A stretch of 64,000 nucleotides of DNA, taken from Chaetorhynchus papuensis. Taxonomy: Eukaryota; Chordata; Aves; Passeriformes; Rhipiduridae. The position numbers and the translations under genes are program-made. Shown here one piece after another: positions 24,960-35,317 of this stretch. The stretch lies in NCBI GenBank assembly GCA_013396525.1, contig VWYX01000903.1, forward strand, positions 140,645 to 204,644, written 5' to 3'. Each line of letters starts with the position of its first letter. The stretch's first letter is position 1. Under the pieces are notes generated by a model, which was given only the letters and a program-made list of their open reading frames with translations, did not search any database and was not told where the DNA came from.

Positions 24960-24983
24960 CAGCAGCAGCAGCAGCAGCAGCAG
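24960..24983 (+). repeat. (CAG)8 trinucleotide repeat
   Basis: Eight perfect CAG units are followed by CAC. The repeat is not inside any supported coding exon. Confidence 0.95.
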
Positions 24984-27900
24984 CACGTAATTATGAAAAG
25001 GTTTCCTTCTAGTGTAATAAGGAAAAAAGTGTAACCTCCAACCCAAAACATGTAATGTGTTTTGTAATATGTGGAAATAATAACAAGAGAATGGGAATGT
25101 TCTCTATCGTATTTATCATGACTGTATGTGCTAGCACCATTTGTCCTTTCATCTGAGCTACTTCATAAGAAAAAAGTTTTCCTGAAGTATGTGAGATACT
25201 GAAGCAAGACTATTTAATAACATTTTCAGAATTTTCCTTAATAACTATTTCCTGGTTTCCATTTTTTCTGGGTTTTGTTCTTTTATCTATTTGCATAATT
25301 TGTTGTGTTTTGTGGAGCAATTGTAAGTGATTCCTGGTTTGACAAGAAAGATTTTAAGTTTTTAGCATAAGAAGAACTTACGATATTTAAAAGAATTTGT
25401 TTTACCGCTCTTTCAAATAGCCTCTCCGTATGTGGACCCTGGAAATTTTACAAAGAAATATGTGGCAGGGTCTGACATTCACACATACCTCGAGTAGTAG
25501 GTTTCTCAGAGAAGAACCTGTGAAATTTACCTCTATGTAAAGAGCTGTTACATTGACAGGAATAGTAGATTTCATTTCTCTTTAACAGCAAGATTTTAAA
25601 GCTGCCTTGGGCTCCTGGGTAGTTCCTGCATATTCATAGGGGAAGCATCAAGCTGCTCTCACTGTTTACTGAACACTTCTGCCTGTTGTAAACCCAGCTG
25701 TGACAATTCAGTCTATACCCACTTTCCCTGCAGACTCTTGACATTCCATGAGCTCCAGAGAGCTCTCTGAATAATGCAGAGATCTCGCTTTGGAGACACC
25801 GCCAGCAGTTACAGCCAAGGTGAAACTGAAGTTCCAATCACATATCAAGTTAGGCTTGCACTGTGTTTAACCCTCAGTGACTTTAAGAACTTACTATGAA
25901 ATTGTTGCAACTGATGTCACTCGGTAATCATGAGATTACCAAGAAGTCACAGACGACTTCTTGCTTGGTTTTATGTCCTATTTCTTCTAATTAGATCCTG
26001 ACAGGATTTCCAGTTATTCACAATGGTTTGCTTTACAGCTGTGTGCCAGAAAAGTGCTATTCGTGCTCAAGTCCCATAGGGAATTGTGTTTGTCAGTCAA
26101 AACAAAAAACTGTCTGAGTTTTTCCTTTAGTTTTCTGTCTAAAACAGCATTGGAAGGATAAACTGAGTCTTAAATGGCACATCATAGAAATCCTTTTGAA
26201 AACAGCTTAATGCCATAAATGAAATGCATTCATTGAAACATTAGATTTTATTAGGAAGAGTAAGAAAATAAAAGATCAAGGCAAGTTTACGGATGATTCA
26301 CGAAATCAAAACTGACTTCACAAGGAATGTTGTGCAGGATCGTCGTCTCCTCGTTATTCATCTTTATAACCATCTGCAGCTTTAATCTAAATTAATAGCA
26401 TTTTTTAACTGTACTGTACAATCCTTCTGGAAACTTAGAAAACAGTTGTTTCTTTCATTAAAAAAGGAATATAATAGGCTAGTAGGAACCAGTAAATAAT
26501 GCAGATTAATATAGTAATTGCTTTCCTCCTGGGTAGTATGGAATTTTGAACACATATACTGCTTACTTTTAAATCTTGTGATAAATTTTTCTTCATTCTT
26601 GTAATCATTCTGTACTACAGACTTCACCTGAAAATTTGCCCTCCTTTATGTTAAATGTGCAAATCTTCTAGTAATCTTTAAAAATAAATTGTATTTATTA
26701 ATTTTCCATGTAATGAATTAGAAAAATAAATTTAAAATAAACATTCCCATTAATAAATAAAATATGCAAGATAAAGAGAAACAATTTTTCTTAAATCATC
26801 TGAGATCCTAAATTGTTGATAGACTGTATTTGCTATGTAACAGCACATTTTGTGAAACCAAGAGCTACAGCAGGATGCATACGCTGACCTTATTGGTAGA
26901 ATGAAAATCTCTTAATGCCACAAAAATTCAATAGCCGTGGTACAAGACACCTGAGAGTGCAAGAAAAGCAAAATCAGCAGCTGGATCTTGGTGCCGTAGC
27001 AGATGAATCAATATGATAAAATGTAATAATAAATCACTTACAGGCTGATGGGTTTATGTCAAATACTTTAAATCAATAATATAGAATTCCTAGAGTGTAT
27101 TTCTTTTTTGTGTGAGATGGTTGTGTTATATTCATTAGAAATAATCTAGGAAACTCAGTGTAAGAGAATTTGCTTAAAATCTGACTGAATTCACCCTCAT
27201 ACATCTCTGGAAGTTCCTGTGCCTGGATCCTGATGGTCTTGCAGATCCCAAGTCACCATGCTGCTGATATCCTGAGTACTGAAAGGCGCTACAGAGGTAA
27301 GATTAATCTCAAGCTCATGAGCCTAGAGAACTTAACTGGATTTGATCCTGGATCCACAAAAGGATTCAACACTGCTTATGAAACATTTATGTCTTTATAT
27401 TTTAGAAACCGTGGGTTGCACAGAATTGTTCCCTTTCCCATTAGGATGTTCCAGCTTCCAAGAGAAAGCCCTGGAAGCAGCTGCATGGTCACCTCACTTA
27501 GTCAGGAGAGATTTCATTCAGCTGCAAGAAAACCATGCAGGTTTGTCTAGAGCTGAGAGTTGAAAGAGAGCTACCAATACCCATTCCTCATGGTGTGGAG
27601 CTAACTGTGGCAAGAAATTAAGTCAAACGAGGCAAAATTTATCCAACCAAAAGGGTCATTAAACCATCTGTTACTTATGGTTTGGTATTCACTTACAATT
27701 CTTGGGAAATTTGAGGAGGGATCCTTGGCTAAGAGGTATGGGAATGTTGGAAGTCAGGTATTTCTCATACTAATTCAGCACAGACTTTTATCCTGCCTGA
27801 CAGCAATTTCAAACATGTGTCACACTTCTCAAGTTGCCTCTCTTATCACCAGAGAGTAACATGGTCTGTGATAGAGGGTGACACAGCTATGAAAGTAATT

Positions 27901-29270
27901 CTTGCTCAGTTGTCTATATCGGACTACAAGGGCCGGGCCTTTGATGCCCAGCCAAGTAATTGTCTGGGGAGGGGAAATAAATTCCAGTAACTCACATCTT
28001 TCTTACCCTTGCCTGTCGAGAAAAATTCTGCTGCTTATGGTTTTTATCACTTAGCCACTCCTACTTTGGCATATGCTTTTTGTGGAAGTGTTAACAAACA
28101 AAGCAGTTAAGATGATACCTAACTGTCTGGGGAAAAAAAAGAAGAGAGAAATAGTTCAAGTAACAAAACAGCATGTTTTTTATTTAGGGTAGAGCACATT
28201 CAAGAGATAAAAGAAAGGTGCCAGATCATTAATAGATTTGCAGCTTGTTTCGAGCATCACTTGATTTATCAGTATGTGTACAGAAAAACAAACAATACGT
28301 ATTTTGCTACTGCAAAATGCTTTCTCTTGTATACTTGTCATTCTGGCTTGATAGAAGTAAAAATTGGTTCATTCCTTCTTGTTTCTATTTGGAAGGTCAG
28401 TTTCATCAGGACTTTCAGTTCACTTCCAGAGAGGGGAAGGTGACAAAATCTAGGTAAAAGGAAGATTTCCTTTGCGTGTGTCTTTAAAAAAAATAAATAA
28501 AATAAACTGAACAATCCGTGTAATTCTTACCTATATGGAAGATTTAAAAATTATGAATCTTGAATCCTGCAACGTTAAGTCATTTAATTTCTTTCTGACA
28601 TCTGTGTAATATTTCTACCTGTTAGTGAGCCAGTCCACTGTGGGACAACAAAGGTAACATTTCTATAACACAAGGCAGCAAAAATACACAGCCAAGCACA
28701 GTTCTTCAGAATATGAACCATTGTAAGAGAATAAAAATGAATATATTCTGGTAGACAAGTTGAAGGACAATCAAGCAGTAGCAGTGCAGTTTTCAGGAGC
28801 TTGTCTAGGAGAATCCAAGTTCTGCATTTCTTGCAGGTGGAATGGTCTGTTACAGACCTTGCTCTCATCGTTCCCCTCTGTCTTTCTTGGTCCATAGGAA
28901 CATCTATGTACTTCATGACTGAAGAGCAGGAAGGATATCAGAAACAGGGAAGTGACTGATCTATATGTGCATTGGAGAGCTGCTGCTGGTGAGTAATAAA
29001 AACTTGGTCAAAAAGTTCTGCAGCATTGTCTTGAGAAACTTCTTCTGACCATGTGAAATACTGGCCTTAATAAAGTACAGAACATGATTTAATGGTACTG
29101 GAATTTCCTGTGGAATGTTGGGGGAATTAAGTGTCTTGATCATATTCCTTCTTAAATGTTTTTATCTGGCTTTACCTTGCCATATCCTAAGTTCTAGCTA
29201 TCATCTGCATGTTGACCCAAAGCCCACTCTATTTTTTTGCTCTGTCTATTCAAAATGAGTTTTGTCTGGG

Positions 29271-29294
29271 TTTTTTTTGTTGTTGTTGTTGTTT
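29271..29294 (+). repeat. Poly-T followed by (TTG)n
   Basis: A T8 run is followed by five or six TTG units. It is an ordinary microsatellite. Confidence 0.85.
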
Positions 29295-32200
29295 TCTCCA
29301 GTGAGAACAAATGATTTTGATATGCCTTAATATATTCAGATCAAAATAAAAGTAGATCTGAAGTCTTACTTCAGAATTCCCAAGGAGATTTTGAATACTC
29401 CAGGGCTTGTATTTGAATTGACTCTTGTTATATACTAGATAATATTTCAGGAGGGAAATTTTTTTACCTATGTCACTATAAAGAAAATAGGAGCTCAGCT
29501 ATCCAAACTAATAAAGTTTGGCTTGGAATACAGTACTTGGCACTTAAGTACGTGGATTCAAAGGCTATCCACCAGTTCCATTTTTAGATCCAGAATCACT
29601 AAAATCATACTTTCGGTTTTATAGAAATTAAGTTTGGAATTTCCACAGCTTGTTTCTTGCCAGCAACAGAAGACTAAGATAAAAAGTAGGGACTTTTTAA
29701 TCCAGTGGCTTTTATTTATTATTAGATGAAGTCTTTGTTCATTCTGTGATGTGGACAATGCCTCTGTACTGAAGAAAATAAGAAATTAGCTATTCTGTAG
29801 TCTACACAAGTTATCCGACTTCTGTATTACTTTATTTGGCACCTTTGTGGATTCTGGATGCCTTCAGACTAACCAAACAGGAAGTGTCCTGACTGAGAAG
29901 CTGGTGCCTGAGAAAGATAATGCAGGAAGTAAATGCATTTATTTTTACATCCAGTATTTAAGAAATTCCAGAAAAGGAAAAGAAGCAGATGATAAAACTT
30001 TCTTAAGATGTTTCCCTTTTTTTCCTTCTTGCAATAGATGACAAGTTAGATGTGGAGTACAATTGTGAGGTGTGATGTGGGTTACAGGGTAATGCGTTGG
30101 TGTTCTTTTTGTAGTTAGGTACAAAGTTACAATTCCTGAAACAGACACAACCCTTTAAATAGATCTGCATGTAGATCTCATCCTTCTCATCCGGAGATGA
30201 AAATTATAGGGAGTCAGTGATGCTCTCCTCCCCCTCCTGGGGCTATACAGAGGTTGTATTATTGCCAGGTGGTGAGAAAGCAGGTGGAGGGAGTCAGGAA
30301 AAGCAAAGTGTTGGGGAAACTTTGGGAACCAAAAACCCAGGTGCTCTGAGGAAGGAGACAGTGTATAACCCATAGAGCAGGCTACTGAGGTTGCTGAGAA
30401 GTGTTGAGGCTGGCAGATCATTTCCTGCAGTATTAGCCATGTAGTCAGCAGTATTCATACATGTCCTCCAGCTTCATGTTTTTTCAGTTACATTATCAAG
30501 ATATGACCATCTTAAAGGTATACCTTGCATGTGGTGCCTGGAGGGCATTCCTTCTTTGCTGGTGCCTGTAAGTTTTCTCTCTGAGATCAGTTCCCATTTG
30601 AGTTACAGCACAGTCCTCTGGCTGCTTTACTTTAGGCATGATCACCCTGTAGAGGTATCAGACACTCTTTGTGTGGAGTGGAAGCTCTTCATCCCAGCTG
30701 CTTCCATAAAGCACCAGAAACTCTGTATGAGGCTTTCTTTACTCAGACCTCCAGTGCACACCCTAAGAATATCTTTCCTGAGATGTGTGAGGGCTGCAGT
30801 TCAAATGGGGGACCCAAGTATGGACTTGCTCTAACACCTCTTTGATGTGAGGCTGAAGAACTGTTGAGTCAGATTTTGCTGCATCCTCTCACCTGAATCT
30901 GAAGCCTTCCACAGAAGGATTCTGACCTCTCAAGCTGATGGGACGCAGAGATCTTTAGTGATAAACACGTTGCATATGTTTCTGTGTTGGGGTTCTGTAC
31001 AGAAGTTATGATGCCAGCAGTGAGTATTTTTAGCAGAAGTCCCAAGTAGTGGCTCTAGATGCAGATACAGGAACTAAGTGCCATGAAGAATTTTATTGCT
31101 ACACAGGAAACGGAATATCAGGTTAGATGACTTTCCTTCTATCTTCTTTTTTTTTAAATTTCCTCTGCCAAAAGAATCATCTCTCTTCACCATAGGTCCT
31201 TGGCCATAAATCACAAAACCAGTGGTGAAGGTTTTAAGAGTCCAGATTCTGCAAAAAGTTAGTCTTTCAGCTTTTCCCTAATAGCCTCCATGAGACAGTG
31301 CAGTATATTAAAAATGCAGGAAGAGGCGTATAAATTTTGGATAATCTTTGCATTTTGTTCAAATAATTCATAAAGATATCAAGAACTTGTTATCTCTTTT
31401 GCTTAGAGGAAACTTATAAATGCATCATATCGGTATTCAACAGGATTGCAGCAGTATGAGTTAAAGCAAATTCTTAGCACAGTTATGAAGTGGTTTATTT
31501 TCTTAAATTCCAGAAAAGTCTGATGTAAATTTTAGTTTCCTGAAGGACACTTGTGTTTTCTTATGCCAGGCCAAAAAATTGTGTTCAGTATTTCCAAACT
31601 CCCTTTTGCAACACACAATTGTTTTTTCTTTGTCCATCAAAGCCTTAGAAGTCTCTTTTGATTACTAGATGTATTGAAAAACATGTAGTTACATCCCTGT
31701 GCTTAATTCTTTTAATCTTTTTTGCCTTTAGTAATATCTTGTAATACTTGTTTCATTCCAGTCTTCATTACACTCTGCATGAGTCAAGATTTCTTCCAGT
31801 TGATCCTATGATACTCATCTCACTGTGGATGTAGATGTACCCTCCACTTTTACCCCCAGCATCCTCCTCTGGGCTGTTTGAATAAAAAGCTAGATGATCT
31901 GAACTCTCAAGGTCAAGTGCTAAATTTTTTCAGATGATCTCTATTTGTTTACAGACAGAACAGAGAGTTCTGAAAATAAGCAGACTTGGTGCCCATTTTC
32001 CTATTTTGAGGTTGATGCTGAGGGTAGTAGGAGCAACAGTAAAGTACGTATTCTTTTTAAAATACACAAGGCTTTGTAAAGAGAGAGTTTTAAGAAACTT
32101 TTAAAATTTTTAGCAGATTTGTACTTCCTTTAGTAATATTTGTTGGCTAACTCTGCTCTTACCTAAACTGAGTTGAATTTGTCTGATCACTCAGTACAGT

Positions 32201-32677
32201 AGTCCCTCTAGTAAGGCTCCTACCCCAGTAAAGTTAATGGCAGCTTTCCAGTTTAATTTACTGAGAGCAGGATCAGAGTTATTTCCTATTTCATGTTATC
32301 TGATGAAGGATTTGATTAAAAGTTTTCCAGCATGCAGATATGGCCTCCTATGTTTAAATTTTTTTCTGTCTAGAAGGTAATTTCCCAGAAACAAGGAAGT
32401 ATTGCCCTTTCAGCTTAGCTTCTGATGATCATTTAAGCAGTCCAAGCAGAAGAGTTTCGTTTCTTGCTTCTCTCTGACTATGATTTAAAGGTAATTATTT
32501 GCAACATAAGTGAGAGCACACTTTCCTTCAACAAAACCATTTTCTCTGAAGTAAAATCACATTGTGTAGACGCATTGTTTCCTATCCAGGATAGCTTTAG
32601 GATTTTTGGATTTGATAGCAGTACTTCCAGAACAGTACTCTGCTTGCATTTTGTGACACTTAAAGAGTGTTTTATTC

Positions 32678-32744
32678 TTTCTCCTCCTCCTCTACCTCCT
32701 CCTCCGCCTTCACCTTCTCCGCCTCCTCCTTTCCCTCCTCCTCT
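32678..32744 (+). repeat. Pyrimidine-rich CCT/TCC tract
   Basis: About 67 bases are almost entirely C and T, built from TCC and CCT triplets with rare A or G breaks. Such homopurine-homopyrimidine tracts can form triplex (H-) DNA. The tract lies 2.4 kb upstream of the VCAM1 promoter. Confidence 0.85.
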
Positions 32745-32908
32745 AACAAAAAAAATTATGATGGTGATAATAAAAATAAAATATTATGGTCGAATCCACT
32801 GAGGCGATTTCATTGAATTTTAGCTTTAGTTACTTTTGGTTAGGCATTTCTAGATGCTTCAGATTCTCTGCTTTATTGCCTTCTGGGCAATTCTTGGGTT
32901 GTCTTGGG

Positions 32909-32911
<3 letters not shown>

Positions 32912-32959
<48 letters not shown>
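32912..32959 (+). repeat. (TTA)16 microsatellite
   Basis: Sixteen uninterrupted TTA units suggest a polymorphic locus. It lies 170 bp from the CCT tract. Confidence 0.95.
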
Positions 32960-32960
<1 letters not shown>

Positions 32961-33552
32961 ATACTTTCTCCTGAGATCACAATTTATCTTTTCATGATCT
33001 TTATGTCCCTTTTATATTTATGAGTTTATGGTGAGTGCATGAAAAAAGTCGCTGATGCTTCTTATTTTACCCAGTGTGTTTCTGTAGCAGCTTATACTGT
33101 CCAGCTATCCTTTGATGAGGATGCAAAGCTATGGCAGCATCTACAGTCATGTAAAAAGCAATAAAATATACTTCCTGAAGGAGACATGCTTCCTGTAGGA
33201 CAGCAGGACCCTTACATCCTCTGATACAGCTCTCACCTGACCACGGTATTTTTTGGAGCTAGCATGAGGTTATGAACCATATAAACTCTGACTGGCTTAA
33301 AACATATATTGATGGAGAGCCAACTTTTCAGCAAATACACTTCTTTAACATTTACAGCATTACTACTTCAGCCTTTATTTTTCCAGGATATTACTCACTT
33401 ACTAGATATTCAAATCTGTGCTGTTTATAAAATACAGACATCAAATGACCAAACTAGTACATACTGAATGATTTGCCAGAGACATTTTAAAAACATCTAT
33501 GTTTCATTTTGAATTTCTTGCTGCTTTTATTTAGTGATTTTTAATTTACTAA

Positions 33553-34378
33553 CATAGAATCATGAAATTCTTTAGGCTGGAACAGCCCTGTAAGATCAAA
33601 TCCAGCCTTTAAACCTGCACTGCTGTGTTCACCACTGGACCATCTCCCCACACGCAACAGCCACACATTTTTAAACACTTTCAGGGATGTTGATTCTACT
33701 ACTTTCCTGGGCAGCCTGTTACAATGCCTGACCACCCTTTCAGTGAAGAAGTTTTTCCTTGTATATGATCTAAACCTTCCCTGGTGTTATCTGAGGCCAT
33801 TTCATCTTGTCCTGTCACTTGTTACTTGGGAGAAAAGACCAACCACCCCCTCAGCACAACCTTCTTTCAGGGAGTTGTAGAGAGTGATAAGGTTTCCCCT
33901 GAGCCTCCTTTTCTCCAGGCTAAACCCCAGCTCCCTCAGCCACTCCTCATCAGACTTGTGCTCCAGCCCCTTCCCCAGCTCCGTTGTCCTTCTGTGGGTA
34001 CTCTCCTGCATTTAAATGTTTTTCTTCAGGTGATGGGCCCAGAACTGGACACAGCACTCAAGGTGTGGCCTCACCAGTGCCCAGTACAGGGGGACAAACC
34101 TGCCCTGGTCCCGCTGGCTGCACTATTGCTGATACAGGCCAGGATGCCATTGGCCTTCTTGGCCACCTGGGCACACTCTGGCTCATGTTCAGCCACTGTC
34201 AATCAGCACGCCCAGGTCCTTTTGCCCTGGGCAGCTTTCCAGCCACTCTTCCCCAAGCCTGTAGTGCTCCATGGGGTTGTTGTGAAACAAGCACAGGACC
34301 TGGCACTTCAGCTTGTTGAACCTCATCCAACTGGCCTCAGCAAATTGATCCAGCCTGTCCAGATCCCTCTGTAGTGCC
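33553..34378 (-). mobile_element. CR1 LINE, 3' portion (end of ORF2 plus 3' UTR)
   Basis: On the plus strand this starts with ATAGAATCATGAAATTC, the reverse complement of the CR1 3' tail. It continues through well-known CR1 blocks: the 'CTCCAGGCTAAACCCCAGCTCC' region near 33915, the 'CAGAACTGGACACAGCACTC' region near 34040, and a part matching the reverse-transcriptase C-terminus. It ends at 34378 near the block usually read as 'CCAGATCCCTCT'. The element is 5'-truncated, as is typical of CR1, and lacks the catalytic RT core. The 196-codon plus-strand frame over it is antisense and not a gene. This is the best evidence that the host is a bird. Confidence 0.92.
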
Positions 34379-35016
34379 TAAATGACTCAAGTAGTTGAAT
34401 ACATAAATAGCTGAGATTTAGAAACCTTTATCCATTCTTTGCATTCATAGCATTTTCCATTGAAAATCTATACATTGAAAATGTTATTTTAATTTTTTTT
34501 GTAACATTGCTGCCTTATTAGCCAGTAACAGTTGTCCTCAGAAATATTCCAAATTGGATTTGTATATCCACTGCAAAGTGGAATTGGGAATATTAGTTCA
34601 ATTTGAACAGTATGAGCCTGATTCAAGCTGATGAAGTCAGATCTGCAGACTTCTGTTATCTGATGTATTTCTTCATTTTTAGAGATCAAACATACTTAGG
34701 AACAAGAGTAACACCACCTCTTAAACTGGTAGCACAGTTTTCAAAGGAAATATTGAGTCATGTAATGTTATTTACAGAGCTGAGCATTGTTAGAAGTGTT
34801 CTGAAGACTCAGTCCCACAAAAATATTTTCATTAAAAGCAAATTTGAATAACTCCTTCATCTGAGATAGATATAGTTGCATTCAATTACTTGGACTTACG
34901 CACATTCTTTCATCTTATCAATTGTTTGCAGGATCAGATCTGAAACTGATTTTTTGAAATGCAGTAGGCACTGTATTTACAAAAGTTACCTTTTATTTTC
35001 CTGGGCTTTCACAAAA

Positions 35017-35030
35017 GCAGCAGAGGGCGC
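35017..35030 (+). promoter_or_regulatory. CTCF-like motif upstream of VCAM1
   Basis: GCAGCAGAGGGCGC matches the CTCF core consensus CCASYAGRKGGCRS at 13 of 14 positions; only the first base differs. It lies about 60 bp upstream of the NF-kB pair and could mark a promoter-anchored insulator. Binding is inferred from the motif only. Confidence 0.5.
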
Positions 35031-35034
35031 TGAG

Positions 35035-35050
35035 CCAATGGGCACCGCCC
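35035..35050 (+). promoter_or_regulatory. CCAAT box and GC box
   Basis: CCAAT is at 35035-35039 (within GAGCCAATGG) and an Sp1-type CACCGCCC at 35043-35050. They are placed as expected for proximal elements about 80-90 bp upstream of the TATA box. Confidence 0.55.
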
Positions 35051-35076
35051 GATGTGGGTCTCTTCCTCCCTGCTCT

Positions 35077-35101
35077 GGATTTTCCCGTCCAGGGATTTCC
35101 C
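35077..35101 (+). promoter_or_regulatory. Tandem NF-kB sites of the VCAM1 promoter
   Basis: Two kB decamers lie side by side: GGATTTTCCC (35077-35086) and GGGATTTCCC (35092-35101), with 5 bp between. Mammalian VCAM1 is induced by TNF and IL-1 through two adjacent NF-kB sites just upstream of TATA, and the pair here has the same arrangement. I infer that cytokine induction is conserved in this bird. Confidence 0.85.
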
Positions 35102-35123
35102 ACTCCACCTCGAGTAGAGCCTT

Positions 35124-35129
35124 TATAAA
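35124..35129 (+). promoter_or_regulatory. TATA box of VCAM1
   Basis: TATAAA lies 23 bp downstream of the second kB site. A start near 35155 would give a 5' UTR of about 100 bases before the ATG at 35254. Confidence 0.8.
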
Positions 35130-35195
35130 GAGCACGCTGCAGTTCTTGTAATTAAACTGTTGCAGAGCAGCAAGATCTCACTGAGCTTCTTCACA

Positions 35196-35207
35196 GAAAA
35201 TAGAAAG
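35196..35207 (+). promoter_or_regulatory. IRF-like element in the VCAM1 5' UTR
   Basis: GAAAATAGAAAG resembles the IRF-1 element reported just downstream of the TATA box in human VCAM1 (a GAAATAGAAAG-type core, recalled from memory). Its position relative to TATA is similar but somewhat further downstream. Function is inferred. Confidence 0.45.
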
Positions 35208-35253
35208 CAAAACTTTTGAATTTACTTTCTTTACCTAGTAACAGCAAATACAA

Positions 35254-35317
35254 ATGTTTAAAGAGATGGGAAGAACAAGCCAGACTGTGCTAGTAATTTT
35301 GTGTGTGTTAAGGACTG
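35254..35317 (+). CDS. VCAM1: VCAM1 exon 1: start codon and signal peptide
   Basis: ATG at 35254 opens a 21-codon segment with a hydrophobic core (TVLVILCVL). It ends in a GTAAGT donor in phase 1. A second in-frame ATG at 35266 is also possible. The upstream ATG gives a signal peptide of usual length, and the cleavage site probably falls where exon 2 begins (VKAFEME, compare human SQAFKIE). Confidence 0.85.

Larger units (their letters stand above)
20929..33552. other. Intergenic DNA, no recognisable gene
   Basis: This is unique AT-rich sequence with scattered simple repeats. Frames up to about 110 codons (for example 28584-28916 minus, 30529-30834 plus, 27233-27550 plus) lack recognisable domains and convincing splice contexts. 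It lies upstream of VCAM1, so distal enhancers are possible, but none can be shown from sequence alone. Confidence 0.6.

Noticed and set aside
33784..34374. 196-codon plus-strand open frame
   Set aside because: It lies antisense on a CR1 LINE and has no domain; the frame is a by-product of the element's sequence.
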